64,000 nt of DNA from Phyto melanocephala (GCA_941918925.1 OW799235.1:17988701-18052700), one strand, 5' to 3'. Positions 12,346-24,576 are shown, counted from the stretch's first letter. Program-made: numbers and translations. Notes: generated from the letters alone by a model not told the origin.

Positions 12346-12450
12346 AATGCAGGTTTCCTTAATATTAACCTTTTTAGTGCTCTTTTTTCAAAAAGATGAA
12401 TCGTAAACATTTTAAGCAAATTACGAATATATATATGTATGTATATCGTT

Positions 12451-12652
12451 GATCACAGGTAGAAAGACCCTAACTCAAATAATTGTAACATTACAGGAGA
12501 AGGCAAAAATCGCAATGGAAACTGCATTATCATAATGTAATTTCTTATGTAAAATTGCATTAAGTTTTTGCATCGAGCTGTATTTGTATGAAATGAAATC
12601 ACTGATAAACTTAATTTCATAAAAAGTGGGAGTTAGGGCCTTCTAACTTGTT
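12451..12652 (+). mobile_element. Short MITE (GGTCACAGGTAGAAAG family)
   Basis: It starts GATCACAGGTAGAAAGACCC. Its right end, read on the other strand, is GAACAAGTTAGAAGGCCCTA, giving imperfect inverted repeats. The internal blocks ACATTACAGGAGAAGG and ACTGATAAACTTAATTTCAT match the copy at 7765-7927. Confidence 0.6.
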
Positions 12653-12655
12653 CGT

Positions 12656-13052
12656 TCAACATGATCCGACAACGATCGCCATTGACTACGGCCACTCCTT
12701 GCTCATTTTCGAAAAAAAATGGCCTAATTATGCCTCTGGACCAGTGACTCGTTTTGGGTGTATCGGCTTTTCAATGTATGCGTGCGGGTTTTCTGTGCCC
12801 CAAATGCAATAATTTTGCTTGTTTACATACCCGCCAAGATCAAAATAAGCTTCATCTGAAAAGTTGAATTTTTTTTGGCAAAATCGGCCAAAGTAATGTC
12901 GCAATTGTTGCGTTGTTCAAGCGTATACACAACCATATTCGTTCAACGGAAGGATAAAACTAATTATCTGTCAAATCAGACATGAGCTAAATGTTACCAT
13001 TCACGAAATCAGCACTAGTTGAAAAAAAAACGTTAGATGGCGGACCCTTTAT
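12656..13052 (-). pseudogene. Decayed mariner-like (IS630-Tc1-mariner) transposase fragment
   Basis: Read on the minus strand through at least two frames, the piece encodes fragments typical of the mariner-like families whose second catalytic block is PPRSCDLTPLD. The visible parts are FSDEAYFDLGG (first catalytic Asp region), VNKQN-IWG, and FFFENEQG-V-VNGDRC. No frame stays open for more than about 40 codons. A terminal repeat may lie at its right edge (AACGTTAGATGGCGGACCCT). It probably belongs to the same broad family as the fossil at 23808-24560. Confidence 0.55.
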
Positions 13053-14332
13053 ATGTATGTTACAAATAAGTATAAAGAAGACTTATATTTGTTTTATAAA
13101 ACAAAAGCAAGTTTAACGTTTCAAATAAGAGTAGGTATGACAACTATAGACAATAAAACATACGTTTATTTATAGAAATTAATTCCAATACGAACAAAAC
13201 AAAAACATAGTAGGTAAACTTAAAACTGGATTAAATTTGATACACAAATCCTAAAAGTCAAAATTTTTAGTGACCTATAAATATGGTCTGATATAGTATA
13301 TGGTTCCAATTTTTGATATGCATACTCCTTTTGTCAAATGGCACTGGGGCAGCCTTGAGGAAACAAAAAAATATTATATCTGCCAAATTCCGTATATGTT
13401 TTTGAGCCTGTCTAATGTACATATAGAGAAGAACTGACGTCAATACATAAAACATTAAATAGCAATTAAAAAGTTACAACAAAAACTTTAATGTTTAATA
13501 TATGTTTGTTGTAGCAAATAATATTTATAGACGTGTGTTTTTGTGAAGAAGAACATGTACAAAAAAAGTTGTAAACAACAAAAAGTAAATTAGTTTGTGA
13601 TAAGGGGATGATGCCAGAAGGAGCAAAAAAATTCAGTGAGCAAAATTCAAAGAGCTTTCTACGTTTAACAATTTTTTATATTATTTTTGTTAGATTTCTG
13701 AAATCTTTTTTAATTTAATAAATTCTTTCAAATTATAATCTAAAATAAAAAATAAAAAATCTTTCCCAAATTAATATTATCAAAGTTAACCATATTATAT
13801 ATACATAAGTAAGTATTTTTTAACGCTTAAAAAATAATATTTACGGGTAACGTTGCAAATAGTATCTGGCAACGACGTTAAGGGTTTACAACATCAAAAC
13901 AAGGCAGGGGGGAATGTTAAGAAGAATGTATTTAATAGTTGGATACAGACAGATAAAGTTAATGAAATATTTCAATTGTGTTTTGTATTAATAGGATGAT
14001 AATAATGTTCGCGTAGATAATAATGAAGTTGACGTTAATGTAATGATTATAGTAAATAATAAATAAAATTTATGATCACGAGTTTTGCAAGTTACAGCAA
14101 TTATAATTATATTGTTCTTATAAACAATGTGATAAGTAGTATGTTCATTTTAATTATATGGTTGGATCAATTAAAATGACAAAAAAAGTTTTTTTTACTA
14201 AAGGAAATTGAATATATCCGAGTATTGTAATTTTTGTACAGTAGACAAACAGTTAGTAGAAAATAAAGGAAATTTTGAAAATTTGATGAAAATTATAATA
14301 TTGATAGATGAACTGAACAAGAAAATTAACTA
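13053..14332. other. AT-rich stretch, nothing recognised
   Basis: About 1.3 kb without a supported gene. Open frame 13267-13455 (minus) has no recognised domain. Confidence 0.45.
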
Positions 14333-14335
14333 TTA

Positions 14336-17293
14336 CACTGCTCTGCAAAAAATAATTTTTTGTCTTCCCATTTAATAAAACTACGTGGACTATATGGATT
14401 TTGACGCACTGAACTCAAATCTGTTGTCGGTTTTTTTCCATCAGATCGGGATTTTTTTTTATGGGCGTGGCAAATTTTTCCCCCTAAATTAGTCAGGTAC
14501 GAAGACTTATTTCATCCTAACTCGAGAACCAGTCATCCGATTTTCAAAAATAAAACACCAAAAAATGTGTAACAAAATTGTCGTTATTTTAATGGAATAC
14601 AATTTTTCTCTATCTCTTATCGTTTTGGAGTTATGTAGAAATTAATGGAGAAAAACAACTTTTCCGTGCAAAATTCGTAATATTTTTCAAATTAAAAAAA
14701 ATATAAGGCAAATATTCAACATTTTAAACTTTTTTCTGAGAGCTACTTATCTTGGAAATAAAAAAAGCCATAAGCCATAAAAATCGGTCAAAAAATGTGC
14801 ATTTTATTGTAAATTTACCACAGGTACCCAATATTGACCAAATATGTGTAATGCAGCAAACAAGGTCAGAGTGGGCGCACCAAAGCGCCTTGTAGCATCA
14901 ATGAATGGCAACTTTTTACTTCTATCTATTTTCGTACAACAAAAATAAATACAAGCAAAAAAATTTGCCAGATTTTAATTTTGTAGCAACGCCTCGCTTA
15001 AAGCACCCACCCTGTCGTCACCCGTAGATAACTTCAAATTACAGTAAAAAATTTAAGTATTTACAGACTATTTTATTTAAAATAACTCAAAAATTTTGTT
15101 AATAATTATTAATTTTTATTTAGGAAACATTGTTAAAATAAAAAAGTAGCTTAAGCTGTCCATGTTCTTTCTTCTACATCATTCAATTTCGTTCTGAAGA
15201 CCTCGTCCTTCATAAGCTGTCGTATTAGTGGACCTACAAATATGCCTTCTTTTACTTTAGCATCTCTGATTCTAGGAAATTTGCTCTTAATGTATAGAAA
15301 GGCTTCACCATCCTTGTTCATTGCTTTGACAAAATTTTTCATTAGGCCTAGCTTTATATGAAGAGAAGATTTTTTTTCCTTTTGTTTTAAAGGCTCTTCT
15401 GCTACTTTTTTTTTCCTGGAATAAAATTTACTCTTTTCGGTCAAATTTTAACATTGTAGTGTTTTCCTTTTGCGCAGCTATCCTATTCACATAAGAAGCA
15501 ATAAAACTTTGCAATCCATTTAACATTGCTACGACTTTCAAATCTGCAGATTCCATGAGTAATGTGAATATTTACTTTTTGTAGTATCATCTTCATGCTA
15601 CAATAGTTTTCTTTCATATTTCTTGCATACGCGAGTGGGACCAATGGAAATTTGTTGCCAATGTGAAGTAAAACGGCTTTCAAACTTATCTTGGATGAAT
15701 CAATAACAAGCCGCCAATCCTGAGATTTATGACTGAAACACAGTTGTCGCAAAAGTCCATCAGCATTATCGCAAAATATCAAACCTTCCTCTTTGCTGAA
15801 ATATATTAAAAATGGTTGTTCTTTATTTCGAAAGTAAGAGACGTTAACGTCCGTTTGCACCAAACTCCATTCTTTTCATTGGGATGCAAGAAGCTCAGAC
15901 TTGGTTTTTTTAAAGCCTTGATTTACAAACTAAGTTATTCATACCAGTTTAATTCGGAAAATAAGGTGTACTCGTTGGACTTCCAAATGAATGCGAAGAA
16001 ACATCAATGCTGGCGTAAGTGGATTCAGTTGCTGCAAAAAGCCCATCTTCTTCATCGTCTATAGGAGGTAATGGAGGTAAAAATTTACTTGTAAACTGGA
16101 AAACTGGTCGTTTGACGCATAAAGTATTTGGATATGTAACTTTGTTTTTTGTTTTTTTCGTAAACCCACGTGTTTTAGTATGGCAAAAGTAGCAATTATT
16201 TTGATGATTTTTTGGTTTACTCCAAATCGCTGGCTTCATAAACGGCTTCATAAAGACTTATGACTTCCTTTTAACCAACCTCTTAAAGACTTACCACAGC
16301 TACTACAACATATTTTCGGCAGCCAATTTTTATCTCTATCATCGATAGGAAACCCAAAATAACGGCGATAAGCATCTTTAACCTTGGAAGATATTGTCTC
16401 CCGTTGAGAACTTAAAGTTAGATTGCCACAAGAGTAACAAAATAAATTTAGAGATTTGTTACAAATCCTTGACATTTTGTAATATGAAAGCGTTTGTGGA
16501 TTCTTTAATTGCTTTATTTCTTTACACAATAACAAAGTACACTATAAGATCTATTGACTGTTGCCGATTTTAACCGCACGATATTCAAATTAAAAGTGAC
16601 TTACTTATTGCCCATTATCTTCTATATATACAATAAATACCATAATCTACCCTAATGTTCTTAATTTAAAATCACAGGTAATTGAAAAATACTGTTATAA
16701 ATATTAATTCCAAGAACTATGTAAAATACCGTTGTACTTTAGTTCCATTACCTGCTCACATAACGAAATGTTACATATATCATATGTAAGGCTGGTTGCA
16801 TAACAATATTGGGTACATGCGATAAATTGACAATAAAACCTACATTTTATAACCGACTTTTACAGTTTATGACTTTTTTTATTTCCAAGATAAGTAGCTC
16901 TTAGACAAAAGTTTAAAATGTTGAATATTTGCCTTATATTTTTTTTAATTTCATTTTTAATTTGAAAAATATTACGAATTTTGCACGAAAAAATTGTTTT
17001 TTCTCCATTAATTTCTAAATAACTCCAAAACGATAAGAGATAAAGAAAAATTGTATTCCATTAAAATAACGACAATTTTGTTACACATTTTTTGGTGTTT
17101 TAGTTTTGAAAATCGGATGACTAGTTCTCGAGTTAGGAGGAAATATGTGTCCGTACCTGACTAATTTGCCACGCCCATAAAAAAAAATCCAGATCTGATG
17201 GAGAAAAACCGACAACGGATTTGAGTTCAGCGCGTCAAAATCCATATAGTTCACATAGTTTTATTAAATGGAGGATTTTGCTGCAGAGCAGTG
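14336..17293 (-). mobile_element. EnSpm/CACTA-like DNA transposon with about 500-bp terminal inverted repeats
   Basis: The left inverted repeat is about 14336-14836 and the right about 16804-17293. Read inward, both start CACTGCTCTGCA and stay roughly 90% alike to CCCAATATTG. The element is flanked by TTA on both sides (14333-14335 and 17294-17296). CACTG termini with a 3-bp target duplication are hallmarks of EnSpm/CACTA elements. The core of about 2 kb carries a broken transposase on the minus strand. Total length is 2,958 bp. The superfamily call rests on termini, target size and a transposase with a CxxC motif; it is an inference. Confidence 0.7.
15151..16535 (-). pseudogene. Broken EnSpm/CACTA-like transposase
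   Basis: Four minus-strand open pieces follow in order. 16535-16248 has a zinc-ribbon-like CYSCG...CCSSCG pattern and DRDKNWLP. 16251-15949 has IWSKPKNHQNNCYFC and TYPNTLCVKRPV. 15863-15483 has SQDWRLVIDSSKISLKAVLL and ends near CFLCE. 15444-15151 has LHIKLGLMKNFVKAMNKDG and KEGIFVGPLIRQLMKD. The order matches an arthropod repeat-encoded protein family I know from memory. The stretch before CFLCE reads as the conserved DLKVVAMLNGLQ block only in a neighbouring frame, so the likely second catalytic Asp lies beyond a frameshift. The C-terminal third, with the presumed catalytic Glu, is absent. It cannot encode an active enzyme. Confidence 0.65.
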
Positions 17294-17940
17294 TTATTAA
17301 TGAATGAAATACATACAGTTTCATTAAAAAGATTATGTAATTTTTTACTTGTATTTATAACTTAAAAGCAAAATTTTTAGCTAGAATTAAGATGACTCCA
17401 TTTAGGAATAGTATTGATAATTGGGTTAACACTAAAATAAATTTTTATTTTAAAAAATCCTAAACTAGTAGCATTTTCGTTGAAAATAAATATACGAAAA
17501 ATAGTGGTACAATTTTAAGATTGTACCATATTAATAGTAAAATTGTACCAAATAAACATTAATTGTACCAAAATTTTGCAAATAACCAAAAATAAAAATA
17601 TGGAAGTAAGAATTAATCATATTTTTTTCAATACATGCACAACAAGAAGCAGATATAAAACTAATAGAAGTAAACTAATAAGGAATTTTCAATTAATATT
17701 CTGGATGTCAAAAATTATGACCCTAACTCATATTAAAAAATGAAGTACATTTTTGAAACTATAAAGTTTACTTTTCTCAAGTTAACTGTTAGTTTCAAAC
17801 GAATAATAAGGAACACTAAGAAAAAAAATCACTTTAGCTTAACAATTCAACACAAACTGAAGCTGTTCAAGGCAGTAAAAAACAACTAAATCAGCTGTTT
17901 TTTTAAGTTATGTGAAGTTTTTGCAAGCAATCCAATTTTT
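17294..17940. other. AT-rich stretch with a TTGTACCA cluster
   Basis: No gene is supported. At 17505-17575 four copies of TTGTACCA (either strand) cluster, like the subterminal repeats of the hAT-like element at 61591-62120. A second cluster lies at 19125-19195. Confidence 0.4.
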
Positions 17941-17949
17941 CGAATCAGC

Positions 17950-18505
17950 TTGGTTGGTTTGTGGGTTATCGTGGTAGTTCGCTGCACGCCAACAGTCAAG
18001 TTGAGTCTGTATGACTCCGTTTTGACAGGACCACATCACTCGTCAGCTTATAATGTATCTCAGAATAAATCCAAGAGTAAGGGTACTAGATCCACCCCGT
18101 GGCCGTGGGGTATCTCAGTAGATAATTCAGTCCAACTTCAGATATCGCAGAGAGGCTATCTAGTATATGTTCGCCCAGAAATCTGTGTCTTTTAGCCGCC
18201 AGTGCAGGACATTCGCAGAGAAAGTGGAAAACCGATTCCTCCTTCTATCTATCCAGACAGCTGCGACAATGGTCGTTCGATGGGAGTCCGAGCCGACTTG
18301 CATGTTTGCCTAACATCCAGTGACCCGTCAATACCGCCAGCAACCTCGATATGTCCCTCCGACTTCGACTGGTAAGTTGCAATGTACGTCGTGCATCAAA
18401 AGAGGGCTTACTTAGCTTACTTATCCCTTGGCTTCTATTGCTAAAAAAAACATTAATTAGTAGTTGCCAAACTAACACACAATAATAAATGTATAACCTG
18501 TCCAT
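17950..18505 (-). pseudogene. 3' end of a jockey/I-group LINE (RNase H-side C-terminus)
   Basis: The minus-strand frame 18505-18245 carries LTGHWMLGKHASRLGL and CRSCLDR. After one in-frame stop it continues with ESVFHFLCECPAL and RHRFLG. This G-H-x-(11-13)-C-x2-C-x(6-8)-H-x4-C pattern is the C-terminal zinc-like motif of insect jockey/I-clade reverse-transcriptase proteins. The frame ends near 18087 and the remainder to about 17950 is probable 3' UTR. The copy lacks all upstream RT sequence, so it is a 5'-truncated dead insertion. Confidence 0.65.
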
Positions 18506-18548
18506 TTTAAAATCTCTAAATATTTAACGTGTCAGCAATTTAAAGCTT

Positions 18549-18712
18549 AAATTAGACGTGCCATTACCATAATGCCATAGCCATAAGAAACCAAAATTAA
18601 ATTGGTTCTATGATAATGGCGATAGTCACCTGTAATTAAATACATTGTTGCCCATAAGTTTAAACAGCTGTTTCGTTTGGATATGGTTATGTCACGTCTA
18701 ACTTAGCCATAA
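18549..18712. repeat. Inverted repeat, possible MITE
   Basis: TTAGACGTGCCATTACCATA at the left faces TTAGACGTGACATAACCATA on the other strand at the right, about 110 bp apart. No target duplication was recognised. Confidence 0.4.
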
Positions 18713-20156
18713 GGCTGGTTTAACATAAAGTTGAGTCTATTTTTATTTACATTAGCAAGATTGATTGATTTGCATTTGCAAGTCGTTTATAAAAAACAAC
18801 CTATTTTAGTGTGAGACTATGATTATTGACCATTATATTAAAAAAATATTAATCATTGAAGATAGGATAGTAGTATGGAACTGGGGAGGCAAAATCATCT
18901 CTATGGATGATAATAAGTTTTGGTAACGTTTAAAAAAAAAATTAAAATTTTTTAGTTAAATTTTTTTTGGTTTTTTTCTGGCGAAATTTAATTTTTTAAT
19001 AAAGAAATTAAGTTTTTTTTACCGCAAATAAATTTAATATTTTCATAAGAAATTTAAAAATTTTTTTTAGTTAGACTAAATCAATAAATATTGACTTGAA
19101 AATTAATTGGAAATAAGAAAATTGTACCAAAAGTATATATCAGTGTACCACTAGACATGCGATTGTATGAATTTTGGTACAATTGTACCACAAATTCAAA
19201 CTATTGTATGTACTGCTGCACTTTGTGAAAGTAATTTAGTGTTGTCAGATGAAAATTAGATCATTTTCGTCATTTTTAAGGAGCTAAGAAAGAGTTTTAT
19301 TTTTTATGAGCTACAAAATAATGCATGTAATAAGCTACTACAGTTTAAATTGTAAGTAAAGTTTTTGCTAGGCGTGTTTACGACAATAAGAATAAGAATT
19401 TTTTATGAAGTATGAGTATAATGAAATAAATGAGCGAAAAGAGAGAATTGGTTTTTATCTATGGACTTTGACAGCTAAAATTTAAAATTAGTAAAGAAAA
19501 TAATAATCAGCTGACGAATAAAGGCCATTGATAAACAAACATGCCTTAGTTTGTACTTTACATATAGATGTTGCTTTTGGTTAAATATTTTTAAAATTAT
19601 GGTCACCGTAAAAAAACTATACGAAAAGGCTTAAAACAAACGTTTCGTTTAAATGTTTTTGTTTCTTAAATTTAGCTAAAAGTTGCATTAATTTTGCAAC
19701 CGGTCGTTTATATTGCTATAATCTGTTCTTTTTCTAAATATTTAGATTTTTTTATTTAATGTATGATATACATTACATATCGCTCATTTATTTGTATAGT
19801 GTCATAAATGAAAATTCTCGCATGTGTTATTTCTTTAAAAAAATGTATGCAGTTAAATTCTTTTCAAAAATGTATACTTATACTAAAATTTCCGATACTT
19901 TCGGATATTTTGTTAAAATTTATGAATATAAAAATAATGATTATTTTATTTTTAAATTTATTTAATAAAAATCACATAAATCTTCTCTGCATATGTTTTT
20001 TAATGTGACATTTTTGTTGAAAAGCAAGCATGCGAAATTATTAGAACATTTTGATAAGAATCTGTATACTAAATGCACAGCAATCTTGCACGTTCGTGTA
20101 AAATTTCGATAGCTATCGAATGCTGTAATTTGGTTAGATATTACCTCAAACTATGC
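18713..20156. other. AT-rich stretch with a possible hAT end
   Basis: No gene is supported. TTGTACCA copies cluster at 19125-19195. At about 19246, AGTGTTGTCAGATG resembles a hAT terminus and is followed by three AGCTA motifs, but no partner end was found. Confidence 0.35.
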
Positions 20157-20759
20157 TTTTATACCCGCCACCAAAAAAATGGTGGGGGTATATTCATTTT
20201 GTCATTCCGTTTGTAACACATCGAAATATCCATTTTAGACCCCATAAAGTATATATATTCTGAATCAGGGTTTGATTTGATGACGATCTAGCTATGTCCG
20301 TCCGTCTGTCCGTCTGTCCGTCTGTTGAAAGCACGATAGAGGTCGCACCGAAAAAGCTAGGGGGCTCAAATTTTGCCAGAATCTTTCTTATAGACAAGGT
20401 TTGTTTGGTATTGAAAATGGGCTAAATCGGAATATTAGGAAGAGAGTTATAGCTCGAAAAGCAAGAGTAGGTCGAAAAAACCGTGTCCTTCGAACATCGA
20501 ATAAAATGGAATTGTGTCCAAACGCATTAACGTAGACTCATGAAACTTCGAATATATATTTCCTGAGTAAAAACAATATTATTCCCCGAAAATTATCTAA
20601 ATCTATGCATTAGGAAAGGATTTATCGATCAAAATGTACGAAAATTTATACCGCACAGTGTAATTTTCGGTATATTTAAAAACAAAACCGTCATAAAAGC
20701 AACAAAATTGGATGTACGACCCTGAAATTTTGCACACTTTGTTTTTTTGGTGAGAGGCT

Positions 20760-21800
20760 TTTTTGTAACGAAAAATCAATGTGCCACGCCCACTTTTACG
20801 CTCACCTCCCATATAACGTTTTACCTAAAATTCATATAATTTCTCTATTAATAACGATTTTGGAATAATAAAGGGCTACATTGAAACACCTAAAATGTAC
20901 TCATTCGTAAAAATAACTTTGACACGCCTACTATAACGCCCACTTTTCACGTTATCTACCGTTAATGAAATTTAAAAGCTCATAAAACCGCCAAAATTAG
21001 AGGTATGATGATCAAATTTGCTACGTCTATCCCCCTAGGCAATGTCATTATTGTGCCAAAAAATTAAGATGCCACGCCCACTTTTACGCCCACCTCCCAT
21101 ATAACGTTTTACCTAAAATTCATATAATTTCTCTATTAAAAATGATTTTGGAATAATAAAAGGCTATATTGAAACATCAAAAATGTACTCATTCGTAAAA
21201 ATAACTTTGACACGCCTACTATAACGCCCACTTTTCACGTTATCTACCGTTAATGAAATTTAAAAGCTCATAAAACCGCCAAAATTAGATGTATGATGGT
21301 CAAATTTGCTACGTATATCCCCCTAGGCAGTTTCATTATTGTGCCAAAAAATTGAGGTGACACGCCCACTTTTACGCCCACCTCCAATATAACGTCTTAC
21401 CTAAAATTCATATAATTTCTCTATTAATAAAGATTTTGGAATAATAAAAGGCTATATTGAAACATCTAAAATGTACTCATTCGTAAAAATAACTTTGACA
21501 CGCCTTCTATAACGCCCACTTTTCACGTTATCTACCGTTAATAAAATGTTAAAGCTCATAAAACCGACAAAATTAGAGGTATGATGAGCAATTTTGCTAC
21601 ATATATCCTTCTAATCAATGTAGTAGTTGTGCCAAAAAGTTAAGGTGACACGCCTACCATAACGCCTACCTCCCATAGAACGGTTTTTCTTAAATTCATG
21701 TAATTTCTCTATTGACAAAGTTTTTGGGAAAATAAAGAACTATATTGAAATATCTAAGTTGTATTTATTAGCAGAAACTTTATTGACACGCCTACTTTAA
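20760..21800 (+). repeat. Tandem array, about 288-bp unit, 3-4 copies
   Basis: Units start at 20785, 21074, 21361 and 21649. They differ by scattered substitutions; the fourth is the most divergent. The array lies wholly inside the D2 element. Confidence 0.8.
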
Positions 21801-21837
21801 TGCCCACTTTCATTGAAAGACTACATTTTCGAAGTTA

Positions 21838-22454
21838 AAAAGGGTGTTCAAATTTTAAGGGCCGATGTTGATTTTAAATAAAAAAAAATTTTTAAGAAAT
21901 TATTATTATTTCTTTTTGTAATGATAATATATGTACGGTTAAATTATGTATTTAACAAAATATCGGCCAAATGTCCACCCCTATCCTTGGCCCACTCCTC
22001 TATCTGATTGTCCCAGTTTTCAATGACAATGTTGATGCTCAATTGTTGGGCACGATGATGAGTCGAGGTTGACTGCTCTTTTTCCACACTATCGCAAAAA
22101 ACAGCAATAGTTCCCATTCAACGAACTAAGAAGGCATTCACAGATTTTCTAACATTTTATACAGACCTGTTTTGCAGAAATTTAAATATTTTTTACAGTT
22201 CTCCCGATTGTGGACGAATTCGAACGATTATGTTGACCAAAAGAATTACGAAGTGCACAAAATGCATTTTGATTTAAATGCCCATTTTCATAAAAACCCT
22301 GAATAACTTTAAAGCGTTGCACATTTGCGTATCTTTCCACGGATCAAATTGAGTAAGTTTGAGATTGAGAAATGTCAAATGAAATGCAGAAAACAAATTT
22401 AAAGACTAGCTGTAGTTCACCTTCAACATGGGTCCTTAAAATTTAACCACCCTC
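21838..22454 (-). mobile_element. Internally deleted mariner-like transposon nested in D2
   Basis: The ends are inverted: AGGGTGTTCAAATTTTAAGG at the left and AGGGTGGTTAAATTTTAAGG when the right end is read on the other strand. A TA dinucleotide lies on each side (21836-21837 and 22455-22456), and removing the insert restores the GTTATACAAAG sequence of the other D2 copy at 6367-7614. Minus-strand remnants read VQRFKVIQGFYENG and NSFGQHN (transposase N-terminus), then SVEKEQSTST, then WAKDRGGHL (C-terminus), so most of the catalytic part is deleted. Confidence 0.65.
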
Positions 22455-22600
22455 TACAAAGAAAGTGATACATATTTTATTATAAAGAGATTATTCCATA
22501 ATGAGTAACAAAATAATAAATATTGTGCTTTAAATGTACACAAAATTGGTGGTGGGTATAAAAGATTCGGCACAGCCGAATATAGTGCTCTTACTTGTTT

Positions 22601-23028
22601 AAGTTCATACACTATTAAAATAAATGAGCGATATGCTATAGAGGAAAGCACACATGTGTAAGTGATGTACATACAATTTATGTTACATTAAAAATTCGCT
22701 ATAAAAATAAAATAAAGTACTTTAAACACAACCGAACACATGGTAAAATATTAAAAAAAAACCTAAACAAAAAAAAAACAAAAAAATCCCAAAAACTACC
22801 AGAAATTTTATTTTTTAAGTGTTTGCTTAAGGTAAAAGGGCTATGAAAGAAGATGTAAAAAAAATATTTATTATAAGAGTGTCAGTTACAATACAAATTT
22901 AACAAATTTATATTATTGAAAATATTTAAAACCTTTTTTATCCATCTACGCTTCCAGCTAGATTTGCCACATAAAAGGTTTTGAAGTAACGTTTCGGCCA
23001 TTTGTAATATGTCGTGATCTATAATTTA
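22601..23028. other. AT-rich stretch, nothing recognised
   Basis: No feature supported. Confidence 0.45.
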
Positions 23029-23433
23029 TTATACCCTTTACACAGTAAGTTTGTAATTCCGTATGAAATTTCTACAATTTTATTTTCCGACCCCATAAAG
23101 TATATATTTTTTGAAAGCTTACGAATAGGGGAGTCGATTAAGCTTTGTCGGTCTTTCCGTCTAACCGTGTGTATGTTGAAATCAACTTTTTGAAGCCCCC
23201 ACACATCTCCTGGACCCGCGTGAGGTTTTAAAATATCAGAAATATTCGGGAGCAGATCGGTATTGAAAATCAGAAAAAGCGGTACATAAACACCTGAGAT
23301 ATGAGCAAAAAACCACGACCACCTCGTTTTTTTTACAACAACAACATACAACACATACAAACGTATGTAGGTTTTGCCAAAAAAAAGTTTTTTTTTTATT
23401 TTATATATTATTTATATTTTTATTGGTTTTTAA

Positions 23434-23465
<32 letters not shown>

Positions 23466-23776
23466 TTGAAATTTTTTTTTTTTAATTTTTTATTTTTTTT
23501 TTCAATTTTTTATTTTTTTTTGAAATTTTTTATTATTTTTTCAATTTTTTATTATTTTTTCAATTTTTTATTTTATTTTTTTTAACATACATACGTAAAC
23601 TCAATTTTTAATTTTACAATGGGATGTTTTTATATACATATGTATGTTTTTTATATGTGTGTACGTACGTATTTTATATGAGAAGAATGGTGATACAAAC
23701 TATTGTTATTGCATGACAACACGTTGTAAAGGGTATATAAGATTCGGCACGGCCAAATATAGCACTCTTACTTCTT
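23029..23776 (-). mobile_element. DINE-1-like repeat D1, full-length copy
   Basis: It is in the opposite orientation to the copy at 208-1008. It begins TATACCCTTTACACAG, has CGACCCCATAAAGTATATA and TGTGTATGTTGAAATCAACT, a T-rich core at about 23385-23585, and ends AAGATTCGGCACGGCC...ATAGCACTCTTACTT. The hairpin is slightly degraded. Confidence 0.75.
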
Positions 23777-23807
23777 TTTCTTTGTATTCAGTAGTGACAA
23801 TTTCATC

Positions 23808-24560
23808 ATGGAGAGATATACGCAAGAACAAGGTTTACAAATTATTGAGTTTTGTTATTAAAATAATCGTTCTCCAATTGCAACTTTTCGTGCGCTCTTG
23901 TCATTTTATGGTCGTAATAATCGTCAAGTGTGCCCGCTATTCGTCAAAAATGATTGAAAATTTTAGCTTACATTTTCTTATATAATCTTCAAGTGCCAAT
24001 AAGACAAAGAACTGCTCGAAGTAATGCAAATATTGCTGTTGTTCAGGCAAGTGTTGCTGAAGACCGCAATTTGTCGATTCTAAGAAGTTCTCAACAATTG
24101 GGACTGTCTCAAACCATAACCTAGCGGATTTTAGAAAAGGGTTTGGGTTTGCATACGTATTAAATTGTTCTTATTCAAGAACTGATGCCATTGCACCACC
24201 GTAAAGACGGGGATACGTGCCACACAGCAAATGCATCATTTGAATTATTGCAAGAAAAGTTTGGAGATTCGATTATTTCAAAAAATTGTGATATTGAACG
24301 GCCTCCAAGAAGTTGTGTAATGAGATTATTTCTTGTGGGGTTATTTGAATTCATTGGTCTTTCGAAATAAGCCAGACTCTCTTCCAGCTTTACAAGTCAA
24401 TATTGAACGTGCCATTCATTCATGACATACGACTTGATTTAGTGGAAAAATTGCTCGAAAATTGGGTTCATCGAATTCGTTACTGCCGAAGAAGTTGTGG
24501 AGGCCATTTGTACGACGTTTTATTTAGAACTCAATTGTATCGATTGTACATCACATAAAA
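23808..24560 (+). pseudogene. Mariner-like (IS630-Tc1-mariner) transposase fossil
   Basis: From ATG at 23808 the frame reads MERYTQEQGLQIIEFCYQNN, the usual N-terminus of this transposase group. Frameshifted pieces follow: QRTARSNANIAVVQASVAED, LSQTIT-RILEKG, then a deletion to DGDTCHTANASFELLQEKFG (second catalytic Asp block), PPRSC (third catalytic block), and a C-terminal ENWVHRIRYC and GGHLYDVLF. About 120 codons around the first catalytic Asp are missing. Multiple frameshifts make it inactive. Confidence 0.65.
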
Positions 24561-24576
24561 TGAATTTCCTTAACAA

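Larger units (their letters stand above)
20157..22600 (+). mobile_element. DINE-1-like repeat D2, long copy with about 288-bp tandem units
   Basis: It starts TTTATACCCGCCACC and ends with the hairpin ATTCGGCACAGCCGAAT and TGCTCTTACTTGTTT. Inside, a unit containing CACGCCCACTTTTACGC, CTCCCATATAACGT and ACGCCTACTATAACGCCCAC starts at 20785, 21074, 21361 and 21649, so the period is 287-289 bp. Variable internal tandem repeats and a 3' hairpin are features of DINE-1/Helentron-associated elements. A separate transposon interrupts it at 21838-22454. No D2-encoded protein is visible. Confidence 0.8.

Noticed and set aside
20157..22600. Helitron capture of a transposase fragment
   Set aside because: The fragment has its own TIRs and TA flanks, and the interrupted D2 sequence can be rejoined, so it is a later insertion.
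23301..23585. 94-codon frame, almost all Phe/Leu/Tyr/Ile
   Set aside because: It is a translation of the T-rich core of a D1 repeat.
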